Source: RGIG426 sp045640165 (GTDB lineage Bacteria; Bacillota; Clostridia; Oscillospirales; Acutalibacteraceae). From it: a stretch of DNA of 64,000 nucleotides. The notes under the pieces were generated by a model. It was not told the DNA's origin. It saw nothing but the letters and a program-made list of their open reading frames with translations, and searched no databases. A program made the translations under genes and the position numbers. The stretch is from the NCBI GenBank assembly GCA_045640165.1, contig JAZUEK010000081.1, positions 5,959 through 69,958 of the forward strand. The letters are read 5' to 3'. This document shows positions 42,321 to 52,000 of this stretch, in pieces (position 1 is the stretch's first letter; every line of letters begins with the position of its first letter).

Positions 42321-43736
42321 TTACAGATTGAGGAAGTTCGCCATCTTGTCAGCGAGGTCACGCGCATCGTCCTCGGTGGTGTTCACCTCGCAGAAAATAC
42401 GAAGCAGCGGCTCGGTGCCGGAGAAACGGGCAATCAACCACTCGTTGTCCGCGAAATACACCTTGCACCCGTCCATATAGCTGACGCGGTCGATGGTTTT
42501 ACCGAAATCGGGGAGCAATTTATCCTCATAGAGGATTTTTTGCAACTCCGCTTTGCGCTCGGCAGGGAAATGATAGTTTTGCTCGGTAATCGCGGTCTTA
42601 CCGAACTGCTCCTCCATCTCGTCGATAACCTCCGAGAGGGATTTGCCGGTCAGCGCCAGCATTTCGAGCATCAGCGACGCGGCGTAGATGCCGTCCTTGC
42701 CGCGGATGTGGCCGCGCACGGTCAGACCGCCGGAAGATTCGCCGCCGATGATGGCATCCTTCTCCTGCATTTTCGCGGAGATGTACTTAAAGCCGACCGG
42801 CACCTCGTAGCAAATCTCGTCAAACGCCTCGGCGATTTTATCAAGAATGTGGGTCGTCGCGATGTTGCGCACCGCCGGACCGTGCCAGCCCTTGTATTTG
42901 AGCAAGTAGTAGTAGAGCACCGTCAAAATCTTGTTCGGGTGGATGTAGTTGCCCTTTTCGTCGATAATACCGAGACGGTCGGCGTCGCCGTCGGTCGCGA
43001 TGCCGATATCCATATGATGCTCGACAACGAAGTTTTTGAGGTCAAAGAGCGTCTCCTCGTTCGGGGCAGGCAAGCGGCCGCCGAACAGCGCATCGTGCGC
43101 CGTGTGGATGGTGTCGCAGTTGCAGCGGCAGGTATACAGCACCGTTTCGAGCGCGCGACGGGACACACCGAACATCGGGTCAAGCACCACATTCAAGTGA
43201 CGCTCGCGGATAGCGGCGTTGTTGACGCTGCGCAGAATGGAATCGACGTAAATATTCTGGGAGTCGATTTCGCGCACAAGGCCGCGCGCAATCGCGGTTT
43301 CATAGGGAATGAATTTGATTTCGTCGGGGTTGATGCCGGCAATATAGCGTTCGATATCGTCGGTCACCTCTTCCACCGCATCGCGACCGCCGGCGGTAAA
43401 CACCTTAATGCCGTTGTATTCCGCAGGGTTGTGGGAAGCGGTCACCGCCATACCGTAAGCAAGATTAAAGTGGAGCACGGTAAACATAACGAGCGGCGTC
43501 GGCGCCTCTTTATCGAGGACGCGGCAGAAAATGCCCTCCGCCGCCATCACTTCGCTGATCCACCGAGCTGCCTGCACCGACAAAAAGCGGCGGTCGTAAC
43601 CCACCACAAAGCCGTTTTCCGTCACATTTTCTTCTTTCATTTTTTTAGCCATTGCCGCCGCGAGCAGTCGGATATTGGCTTTCGTGAAGCCGTCACCGAT
43701 GACCGCGCGCCAACCGCCCGTACCGAATTTAATCAT
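42321..43736 (-). CDS. Phosphoglucomutase/phosphomannomutase family protein
   Basis: The enzyme interconverts hexose 1- and 6-phosphates for polysaccharide precursors. The 471-residue protein starts MIKFGTGGWRAVIGDGF. It carries the phosphoserine loop TASHNPAEYNGIKV (~100), the metal loop as DGDADRLGIID (~245), GGESSGGL and the C-terminal phosphate-binding RFSGTEPLLRIF. Which hexose it prefers cannot be read. ATG at 43736 follows GAGGGG; the in-frame ATG at 43760 is less likely. It has its own promoter and terminator. Confidence 0.93.
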   Translation of the reverse strand: MIKFGTGGWRAVIGDGFTKANIRLLAAAMAKKMKEENVTENGFVVGYDRRFLSVQAARWISEVMAAEGIFCRVLDKEAPTPLVMFTVLHFNLAYGMAVTASHNPAEYNGIKVFTAGGRDAVEEVTDDIERYIAGINPDEIKFIPYETAIARGLVREIDSQNIYVDSILRSVNNAAIRERHLNVVLDPMFGVSRRALETVLYTCRCNCDTIHTAHDALFGGRLPAPNEETLFDLKNFVVEHHMDIGIATDGDADRLGIIDEKGNYIHPNKILTVLYYYLLKYKGWHGPAVRNIATTHILDKIAEAFDEICYEVPVGFKYISAKMQEKDAIIGGESSGGLTVRGHIRGKDGIYAASLMLEMLALTGKSLSEVIDEMEEQFGKTAITEQNYHFPAERKAELQKILYEDKLLPDFGKTIDRVSYMDGCKVYFADNEWLIARFSGTEPLLRIFCEVNTTEDDARDLADKMANFLNL

Positions 43737-43774
43737 CACTGCTTCCCCTCTATTCAACATTTTTTTGAAACTAC

Positions 43775-43803
43775 ATTATGACATAAAAACGGCGGTTAGT
43801 CAA
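43775..43803 (-). promoter_or_regulatory. Promoter of the phosphohexomutase gene
   Basis: TTGACT (43798-43803) and CATAAT (43775-43780) are 17 nt apart on the minus strand. The -35 lies in the loop of the upstream ABC-operon terminator. Confidence 0.7.
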
Positions 43804-43821
43804 GAACAAACCGCCGTTTTT
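43785..43821 (-). terminator. Intrinsic terminator of the ABC exporter operon
   Basis: AAAAACGGCGGTT and AACCGCCGTTTTT pair around an 11-nt loop, 13 nt after the stop of the second ABC gene. Confidence 0.85.
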
Positions 43822-43834
43822 AATGAAAGTTTAT

Positions 43835-45808
43835 TTAGGAAAGTTCTGCCTTTCCGGTATACAACTCATAATATCTGCCTTTTTGCTCGAGTAATTCATC
43901 ATGCGTGCCGCGTTCGATGATGACGCCCTTTTCGAGCACCATAATGGCGTTGGCGTTGCGCACCGTCGAAAGCCGGTGGGCAATCACAAACGTCGTGCGG
44001 TCTTTCATCAAGCTGTCCATACCCTGCTCGATGAGCCGCTCGGTACGGGTGTCGACCGAGCTGGTCGCCTCGTCAAGCACCAAAATGGGCGCTTTGCTGA
44101 TGGCGGCACGCGCAATGTTTAAAAGTTGCCGCTGACCTTGGGACAGGTTGACGCCGTCCCCCTCAAGCACCGTATCGTAGCCGTTTTCGAGTTTCATAAT
44201 GAACGAATGCGCACTCGCCGTCTTCGCCGCCTGCTCAACCTCTTCATCGGTGGCATCCAGCCGCCCGTAGCGGATGTTTTCTCGTACCGTGCCGGTAAAG
44301 AGGTGGGTATCCTGAAGCACCACAGCGATGTTTTTACGTAATTCCGAACGGGGGAACTTGCGAATGTCGATGCCGTCAATGGTGATGACGCCCTCGTCAA
44401 TGTCGTAGAAACGGTTTAAGAGGTTGGTAATCGTCGTTTTGCCGGCGCCGGTCGAGCCGACAAGCGCAATTTTTTGACCGGGTTTCGCATAAAACGACAC
44501 GTCGTTTAAGATGCGATGCTCCGGACGGTAGCCGAAGCAAACGTGGTCAAGATGCACGTCCGCGCGATGGCCCTCAAGCGGCACCGCATCGTCCGCATCC
44601 GGACGCTCCGGCGGCATATCCATAATCTGGAACACGCGCTCCGCACCGGCGAGCGCCGCAAAAATCGTGCTCATCTGTTGCGAGATGGTGTTAATCGGTT
44701 GCGAGAAGTGACGGGAATAGTTGGCAAACACGGTAAGTCCGCCCGGAGTCAACGCGTTTTTCACCATCAGAATACCGCCGACTCCAAGAGTGACGGCGTA
44801 GGAAATTTGGGACGTGTTGCCCATAATCGGACCCATAATGCCGCCGTAGAACTGCGCTTTGAACTGCTTGTCGCGCAAATCGTCGTTAAGCAGAGCAAAT
44901 TCCTCCACGCAGGTGTCTTCGTGGTTGAACACTTTGATGATTTTTTGTCCGGCCACCGTCTCCTCAATGTAGCCGTTGACCGCGCCGAGCGCTTTTTGCT
45001 GACCGGAGTAGTATTTACTGCTCAGTTTGGCAATCGTCGTGCCGCCTTTGGCAAACACCGGCACAAACAAGACGGTAATAAGGGTCAGTTTCCAGTTGGT
45101 CGTTACCATAAAGGTAAACGTACCGATAAGTGTGATGATACCCGACACGATGTTGACGAGCGTGTTGTTGAGCATCATATCAATGTTATCCACGTCGTTC
45201 GTAAAGCGGCTCATCACCTCACCCGTCGGGTGATTATCGAAAAAGCGGATAGACAAGCGGTCTAATTTGCAGAACAAATCGTTACGGATTTTTTCGGTCG
45301 CACCCTGCGACGTCGCGAGCATCAACCGCGCCTGCAAATAGGTGGTAAGCGCACCCACGGCGTACACAAGCGACAGCACGATAAGCGCCGCCACGAGATA
45401 CGCGAGCACTTCGGCAAATTTTTGGTCACCGATAAGGTTTTCGATAAACGCCGCGTGGCGGAATTTTTCAATCACACTGTCCGCGAGCGCCGCCAAAGCG
45501 CCGTCACTGCCGGTATCCTGCACCAAACCGGGACTGGCGGCGTTCGCCAGGCGGTTGATGATAGGAAGCAGGAAATACGAGCCGCAAAGCGACGTAACGG
45601 TGGAAAAGAGCATACAGAAAAAGACGAAGAAGAGGTGGACGCGATAGGATTTTAAGTAACCGAGCAACCGCCCGATGGTTTGACGGGAGTTTTGCGGCTT
45701 GCCGCCACCCATAATGCGTGGGCCGCCGCGCATACCGCCGCGTTTTTTCTCGGCGCCGGCTTTTCCGCTGTACTGTTCGCGGAGGTTTTCAAGAGTTCTT
45801 GCCGCCAT
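43835..45808 (-). CDS. ABC exporter half-transporter with consensus ATP site
   Basis: This 657-residue type IV ABC exporter subunit has six membrane segments (~45-360) followed by the nucleotide-binding domain. Walker A is GSTGAGKTT (~449), the signature is NLSQGQRQ and Walker B is ILVLDEATSSVD (~577), with the catalytic Glu present. The N-terminal Gly/Arg/Lys-rich ~40 residues are cytosolic. It starts 3 nt after the other half-transporter, whose catalytic Glu is Asp. Together they look like a heterodimer of the TM287/288 or BmrCD kind. Drug, lipid or peptide substrates are possible. Confidence 0.93.
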   Translation of the reverse strand: MAARTLENLREQYSGKAGAEKKRGGMRGGPRIMGGGKPQNSRQTIGRLLGYLKSYRVHLFFVFFCMLFSTVTSLCGSYFLLPIINRLANAASPGLVQDTGSDGALAALADSVIEKFRHAAFIENLIGDQKFAEVLAYLVAALIVLSLVYAVGALTTYLQARLMLATSQGATEKIRNDLFCKLDRLSIRFFDNHPTGEVMSRFTNDVDNIDMMLNNTLVNIVSGIITLIGTFTFMVTTNWKLTLITVLFVPVFAKGGTTIAKLSSKYYSGQQKALGAVNGYIEETVAGQKIIKVFNHEDTCVEEFALLNDDLRDKQFKAQFYGGIMGPIMGNTSQISYAVTLGVGGILMVKNALTPGGLTVFANYSRHFSQPINTISQQMSTIFAALAGAERVFQIMDMPPERPDADDAVPLEGHRADVHLDHVCFGYRPEHRILNDVSFYAKPGQKIALVGSTGAGKTTITNLLNRFYDIDEGVITIDGIDIRKFPRSELRKNIAVVLQDTHLFTGTVRENIRYGRLDATDEEVEQAAKTASAHSFIMKLENGYDTVLEGDGVNLSQGQRQLLNIARAAISKAPILVLDEATSSVDTRTERLIEQGMDSLMKDRTTFVIAHRLSTVRNANAIMVLEKGVIIERGTHDELLEQKGRYYELYTGKAELS

Positions 45809-45811
45809 CGT

Positions 45812-47545
45812 TTACGCCCCCTTCCTGTCGGTCTGCGAGGTGTAAATCTCACGATATGCCTCGTTGGTTTCGAGCAGTTCGTCGTGCGTACCGACACCGG
45901 TAACGCGGCCGTCATCCATCACAAAAATGACGTCGGCATCCTGCACCGAACTAATACGCTGGGCGATAATGATTTTGGTCGAGCCCTGCAGTTCCGTGGC
46001 AAACGCCTCGCGAATTTTCGCCTCGGTCGCAGTATCCACCGCAGAAGTCGAGTCGTCCAAAATCAGAATTTTCGGTTTTTTGAGGAGTGCACGCGCAATG
46101 CAAAGGCGTTGCTTTTGACCGCCGGACACATTCGAGCCGCCGTGACCGAGTTGCAGGTCATACCCCTCGTCAAAGCCGGTAATAAAGCCGTGAGCCTGGG
46201 CGTATTCCGCCGCTTGGCGCACGTCTTCCTCGGAAGCGTCCTCGTCACCCCACAAAAGGTTTTCCATAATACTACCGGAGAACAGCACGTTCTTTTGCAG
46301 TACCATACCCACGCCCTCGCGCAGATGATACAGCGAATAATCGCGCACGTCCACCCCGTCGATGAGCACTTGTCCCTCGTCCACGTCGTACAGGCGCGGA
46401 ATCATCGACACAAGCGTCGTCTTGCCGCAACCGGTCGAGCCGATAATGCCCACCGTTTGTCCGGCCTCAATGGTGACGTTGATATCCGAAAGCACCTTGT
46501 CGGGGCTGTTTTTATAATAGCGGAAACCGACGTTTTTGAATTCAATTTTTCCGTTTTCCACGGTTTTGTCGGGATATTTTGCGTCGATATCGGTCAAATC
46601 AATGCGCTCGTCCAGCACCTCGCAGATACGCTTGCCGGACGCGAGCGCACGCGAGCTGAACATAAACATCATACCGGTCATCATCAGCGAGATGAGAATT
46701 TGCATAATGTAGGTCGTAAACGCGGACAAATCGCCGATAGGCATATCCCCTGCAAGCACGAATTTTCCGCCGAACCACAACACCGCAATCGTAGCGACGT
46801 TGGTGAAAATCGTCATCACCGGCGCGATGAAAATCATCACGCGCATCGCGTAAATACCGGACTGTTTCAGTTCGCGGTTGGCTTTGCCGAATTTTTCTTC
46901 CTCAAAATCCTCACGCACAAAGGATTTTACCACGCGCACGTTGGTGACACTCTCCTGCACGGTGGAGTTCAGTTTATCCACGCGTGTCTGCATCGCGGCA
47001 AACCGCGGAAAACCGGTCTTGATGATAAAAATCATCGTGATAACCAACAGCGGAATAACCACCGCAAGCACCACCGACAACGACGGGTTAAGCAGAATCG
47101 CCATAATCAGCGCACCGATAAGCATACCCGGCGCGCGCAGGCACATACGAAGCAGCATATTGATGAAGTTTTGCAGTTGTTGCACGTCGTTCGTAAGACG
47201 CGTTACAAGCGAGCCGGTGCTGAACTTATCAATGTTGGCAAAGGAGAATTTTTCCACCTTTTTATACACGTCACGGCGCACGTCCGCCGCGAAGTTGACC
47301 GACGCTTTCGCGCCGAACCACGCACCGCCGACACCGCCGGCCATCATAAGAATCGCGGTCAAAAGCATCAACGCCATAATGCCGAAACTGCCGGGAACGG
47401 TCAACGTCCCCGCTTCCGCAAGGTTGATAAGTTTTGCGAGAAATTTCGGCATCAGCACTTCGCCGATAACCTCCACAATCATACACAGAGGCCCGACGAT
47501 AAAGTACGTAAGATACGGCTTTACGTAGGGTATCCAGCGTTTCAT
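45812..47545 (-). CDS. ABC exporter half-transporter with degenerate ATP site
   Basis: The 577-residue partner has six membrane segments (~15-310) and a nucleotide-binding domain with Walker A GSTGCGKTT (~368), signature NVSGGQKQ (~478) and Walker B ILILDDSTSAVD (~492). Asp replaces the catalytic Glu, the hallmark of the non-hydrolysing site of heterodimeric exporters. AGAAGGGA precedes the ATG. The leader before it contains a hairpin followed by a T run, a candidate attenuator. Confidence 0.93.
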   Translation of the reverse strand: MKRWIPYVKPYLTYFIVGPLCMIVEVIGEVLMPKFLAKLINLAEAGTLTVPGSFGIMALMLLTAILMMAGGVGGAWFGAKASVNFAADVRRDVYKKVEKFSFANIDKFSTGSLVTRLTNDVQQLQNFINMLLRMCLRAPGMLIGALIMAILLNPSLSVVLAVVIPLLVITMIFIIKTGFPRFAAMQTRVDKLNSTVQESVTNVRVVKSFVREDFEEEKFGKANRELKQSGIYAMRVMIFIAPVMTIFTNVATIAVLWFGGKFVLAGDMPIGDLSAFTTYIMQILISLMMTGMMFMFSSRALASGKRICEVLDERIDLTDIDAKYPDKTVENGKIEFKNVGFRYYKNSPDKVLSDINVTIEAGQTVGIIGSTGCGKTTLVSMIPRLYDVDEGQVLIDGVDVRDYSLYHLREGVGMVLQKNVLFSGSIMENLLWGDEDASEEDVRQAAEYAQAHGFITGFDEGYDLQLGHGGSNVSGGQKQRLCIARALLKKPKILILDDSTSAVDTATEAKIREAFATELQGSTKIIIAQRISSVQDADVIFVMDDGRVTGVGTHDELLETNEAYREIYTSQTDRKGA

Positions 47546-47560
47546 AAAGTCCCTTCTTTC

Positions 47561-47581
47561 AAAAAACGGCGCAAAAGCGCC
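47561..47581 (-). promoter_or_regulatory. Possible transcription attenuator in the ABC operon leader
   Basis: On the minus strand GGCGC-TTTT-GCGCC is followed by G and six T residues, the form of a short intrinsic terminator. It lies between the promoter and the first ABC gene, ending about 16 nt before the ATG. The stem is only 5 bp. Confidence 0.45.
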
Positions 47582-47600
47582 CTGTCATTCACAAAAAACC

Positions 47601-47629
47601 ATTATACCAAAAAAAGAACGTTCTTTCAA
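47601..47629 (-). promoter_or_regulatory. Promoter of the ABC exporter operon
   Basis: TTGAAA (47624-47629) and a perfect TATAAT (47601-47606) are 17 nt apart on the minus strand. The -35 is part of the upstream terminator hairpin. Confidence 0.8.
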
Positions 47630-47656
47630 GAGGTAATTTTGAAAGAACGTCTTTTT
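47611..47656 (-). terminator. Intrinsic terminator after the AI-2E family gene
   Basis: ACGTTCTTTCAA and TTGAAAGAACGT pair with flanking A and T runs and one bulged A, directly after the stop codon at 47659. Confidence 0.82.
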
Positions 47657-47658
47657 GT

Positions 47659-48960
47659 TTATTCATCTGTTTTGTCGTCTGCTTTTTTCCGGCGCGACTT
47701 TTTCTCACGCACGGGCAGTTCTTTTAGCACGTGTTCCCCCGTCTCGTCGTCAATATAAGCGAGGTGTTCGTAAGCGGCGGTATCTTCCGACAAGCCGCGT
47801 TTCGCCAATTTGGCGTTACCGGCTTTTTTAAGCAGCGCGTAAACCACCGCGAACAGCGGCACCGCGCACACCATACCGACAAATCCGAACAGTCCGCCGC
47901 CGACAAGCAGCGCAACGATAACCCAAAAACTGCTGATACCGGTTTTGCTTCCGAGAAGCGCCGGCCCGATAATGTTGCCGTCCACCTGCTGAAGCACAAC
48001 GGTGTAGATGATATAGATAAGGCACTTGAACGGGTCAACAATCAAGATAAGGAGCGCACTCGGAATCGCACCGATAAACGGGCCGAAGAACGGAATGATA
48101 TTGGTCACACCGACGATGACCGAAATCAGTTCGGGGTACGGCATACCGAGGAGCAACATCACGATGTAGTTGATAACACCGATCACCAAACCGTCAATCA
48201 GCCGCGCCGTAATGAAGTTGCCGAACATATCATAGGTAAACGAGCCGGTTTTAATAATCTCGTTCGCCGTGCGCTTAGAAAACAGGCAGTAGATGGCTTT
48301 CTTGCACTGGGCGAGGAAATTCTCTTTGTCCGCGAGCAGATACACGGTAATCACCAATCCGACCACCACGTCGAACACGACTTTCACCGTTCCCACAACG
48401 CCGGCGGTAATCTGCACCACAATATCGTCCACTTTCGGAATGAGTCCGTTTTGCAACCAATCGAGCGCGTTGTTGTACATACTGTTGACAGCCGACAGCA
48501 ATTGTGCCTCTGTCTTAGAATCGGACGTCACCCATTTTTCAAGACGCGTTATCGCCGCCTCAATATAGCCCGGCGCCGCCGTCACCAAGGTTTCGATGCT
48601 CTTGTACGTCTGCGGAATGACCAACCAGATAATCACGCTGACCACCGCAATACCGCATACGAGCGACACCGTCACGCTGAACCCACGAGCAAGCCGCGGC
48701 GCACTTTGCGGATTCTTTTTCAGTATCTTTTTGGACAGCGCCAAAAACCAGTGCCGTTCCGTCCAGTTGCAAATCGGAGCGAGCAAAAACGCAAACACCA
48801 ACGCGTACACAAGCGGATTCAAGGTGTCAAGCACCTTTTTCAATCCCGAAAACAGCATGCTGCGGTCGGTAACAATCCAATAAAACAGCAAGATGCACGC
48901 GGCGGTAACAAACGTCGTTACACCGGCATACAGATACTTTTTATCCCACTTGAATTTCAC
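47659..48960 (-). CDS. AI-2E family (UPF0118) permease
   Basis: The 433-residue integral membrane protein has about eight hydrophobic segments in the AI-2E/PerM/YtvI pattern: two N-terminal helices, a long soluble segment (~125-210), then VITVYLLADKENF, NFITARLIDGLVIG, NIIPFFGPFIGAIPSALL and the QQVDGNIIGPALLG motif. Members export small molecules or act as Na+/H+ antiporters; substrate is not readable here. The C-terminus is highly charged. It has its own promoter and terminator. Confidence 0.9.
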   Translation of the reverse strand: MKFKWDKKYLYAGVTTFVTAACILLFYWIVTDRSMLFSGLKKVLDTLNPLVYALVFAFLLAPICNWTERHWFLALSKKILKKNPQSAPRLARGFSVTVSLVCGIAVVSVIIWLVIPQTYKSIETLVTAAPGYIEAAITRLEKWVTSDSKTEAQLLSAVNSMYNNALDWLQNGLIPKVDDIVVQITAGVVGTVKVVFDVVVGLVITVYLLADKENFLAQCKKAIYCLFSKRTANEIIKTGSFTYDMFGNFITARLIDGLVIGVINYIVMLLLGMPYPELISVIVGVTNIIPFFGPFIGAIPSALLILIVDPFKCLIYIIYTVVLQQVDGNIIGPALLGSKTGISSFWVIVALLVGGGLFGFVGMVCAVPLFAVVYALLKKAGNAKLAKRGLSEDTAAYEHLAYIDDETGEHVLKELPVREKKSRRKKADDKTDE

Positions 48961-49002
48961 GGTTTGCCCTCCTTTTTCAAAAAATCAAGCCTATTCAACG
49001 TT

Positions 49003-49031
49003 ATCTTAACATAGTTATTCCCGATTTTCAA
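49003..49031 (-). promoter_or_regulatory. Promoter of the AI-2E family gene
   Basis: TTGAAA (49026-49031) and TAAGAT (49003-49008) are 17 nt apart on the minus strand, just after the polC stop. No hairpin terminator for polC is visible here. Confidence 0.6.
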
Positions 49032-49042
49032 GGGTTTTTCCA

Positions 49043-52000
49043 TCAAAAATCGAACAACGTCATTTGACTGCTCTTCGGCAGGTTGCCAAGCGCGCCGAGC
49101 GCATCCAGCGATTCCACCACCGATTTGGACACGCCGCCGCGCGTCTGCATATCGTCCTGCGAGAAGAACGGTTCTTCGTCGCGCGCCTGCATCAGTCCTT
49201 TTGCCGCCGCCTCGCCAACGCCTTTGATGGCAACGAACGGCATCCGAATCGCGCCGTCCTCCACGAGGAATTTTGTCGCGTGGGATTTATACAAATCCAC
49301 CGGCAAAAACTTCACACCGCGCTGAAGCGCTTCGTACACAATCTGCATCGCGTCGGCCACGCCTTTTTCTTTGGCGCTCGCCTCGCGGTTTTGACGCACG
49401 TCGCCGATAAACCGCTTCACCGCGCCGGCGCCGTCGGATACCAGCGCCGCGTCAAAGTCCTCGCACCGCACGGTGAAATACGCGGCGTAGTATTCCGCCG
49501 GCATATACACCTTAAACCACGCCACACGAAGCATCGCAATAAGATACGCCGCCGCGTGGGCTTTCGGGAACATATACATAATCTTCTGGCAGCTCTCGAT
49601 ATACCATTCGGGTACGTCGTGCTCGCGCATAGCGGCGCACATCGTCTCCCACTGTTCGGGGTCGATTTTGTGCTTCGCAACCATACCTTTACGCACTTTT
49701 TCCATAATGTTGAACGCCATCGACGGGTCAACACCTTTGTGCATCAGGTACACCATAATGCTGTCACGCGTACCGATAACGGTAGAAATCGTGCACGTGC
49801 CGGCTTTGATGAGATCTTGCGCGTTGCCGGCCCACACGTCCGTACCGTGAGACAGACCGGAAATCTGAATCAGGTCGGTAAAACAAGTCGGGCGGCATTC
49901 AAGAAGCATCTGCGTAACGAGCGGTGTGCCCATTTCGGGGAGCGACAGCGTGCCGGTCGGCCAGTCAATCTGCTCTTTCGTTACACCGAGCGGCTCGGGG
50001 CTTGTAAACAGCTGATACACTTTCGGGTCCGCCATCGGTACGTCTTTCACCGATTTGCCGGTATACTCCTCCAAGTACTTATACATCGTCGGCACAACGT
50101 GGCCGAGGTTGTCCAGTTTCAGGATGGTATCGTGGATGGAGTGGAAGTCGAAGTGCGTTGTCAGCACGTCCGAATCGGTCTTATCGGCCGGGTGCTGAAT
50201 GGGCGTAAAGTCCTCCGCATCAAATTCGTCCGGCACAACCACCATGCCGCCCGGGTGCTGACCGGTGGTCTTTTTCACGCCGGTGCAACCGACGGTCAGG
50301 CGGTTAATTTCGGCGTTACCCAAATTCAAGTTCCGCTCGTCCGCATATTTGCGCACGTAGCCGTAGGCGTTCTTGTCCGCAAGCGTGCTGATGGTGCCGG
50401 CTTTGAACACGTGGTTTTTCGCAAACAGCGACTCGGTATACCGGTGCACCTCGGTCTGATACTCCGAGGCGAAGTTTAAGTCAATATCCGGCGTTTTGTC
50501 GCCCTTGAAGCCGAGGAACGTCTCAAACGGAATCTCGTGGCCGTCCTGTTTAAGCGGCGTTCCGCACTCCGGACAGTTTTTGTTAGGCAAGTCGAAGCCG
50601 CTGCCCACCGAACCGTCGGTGATAAACTCACTGTAATGGCAGTGGGGGCAAACGTAGTGCGGCGACAAGGGGTTGACTTCGGAAATACCGGCCATACTCG
50701 CGACAAACGACGAACCAACCGATCCACGCGAGCCAACCAAATAGCCGTTTTTCTCGGAATACGCCACCAACTTTTGCGCAATCATATACAGCACCGCGAA
50801 ACCGTTGCTCACAATAGCGTCCAACTCGCGGTCGAGCCGCTCGCGGACAATATCGGGAAGCGGATCGCCGTAAATCGAACGTGCACGCTCGTTGGTAATG
50901 CGCACAAGGTCTTCGTCCGCGCCGTCCATATGCGGCGGATAGTTGCCGAGCGGAATGGGGCGCAGATTTTCAATCGCATCCGCAATTTTACGGGGGTTTT
51001 CGATAACGATTTCCCGTGCTTTTTCCTCGCTCAAATACGAGAATTCTTTGAGCATCTCATCGGTGGTACGGAAATAGAGCGGCGCTTGGTTGTCCGCATC
51101 CTCGTATCCCTGCCCTGCCTGCAAAATTGCGCGGAAAATGCTGTCCTCTTTTTTGAGGTAGTGCACGTCGCCGGTCGCGCAAACGGGAATGTTCAGTTTT
51201 TCGCCGAGACGGATAACGGTTTTGTTAAACTCGATCAGTCCCTGCTCATCTTTGCAAATCGGCGGCACGGTCTCGCCTTTTTTCACCGACGGACGGAGCA
51301 TAAAGGCGTTGTTGCCGAGCGGTTGCACCTCCAAAAAGTCATAGAACGACGCAATGTTGCACAGTTCACCCCACGGCTTGTTTTCCACAATCGCGCGGAA
51401 CAACTCACCCTGCTCGCAAGCGCTGCCGATAAGCAGTCCCTCGCGGTGTTTCATCAGTTCGCTTTTGGGAATGCGCGGTTTGCGGTGGAACGTCTGCGTA
51501 TGCGAATAGGTAACGAGTTGATAGAGATTTTTGAGACCCGTTTGGTTTTTCGCAAACAAAATCATATGGTACGGATGGGCGGCTTTCACGTCCACACCTG
51601 CCGCCTTATCGTTGATTTCCGCCACACAGGAAATCCCCTTAGCGGTCGCCATTTCCTCAATCATCTTGGCATAAATGAGCCCGAGCTCGCGTGCATCGTC
51701 GCACGCGCGGTGATGCTCGAACGGCGGCAGGCGCAAATAGTCCGCGACCGTGTCCAATTTGTGGTTTTTAAGGTGCGGAAACAGCGCGCGGCTGATAGCC
51801 ACCGTGTCAATAGACGTAAAGGGATAGTCCTTGCCAAGGCGTGTTGCCGCGGCGCGCACGAATCCCGTATCGAATGCGGCGTTATGGGCGACAATCAACC
51901 GTGTATCGCCGCAGAAAGCATAGAACTTGTCAAGGGCTTCCCCTTCACGGGGTGCCCCCTCCACCATTGCGCCGGTAATGCCGGTGAGTTCGGTAATTTT

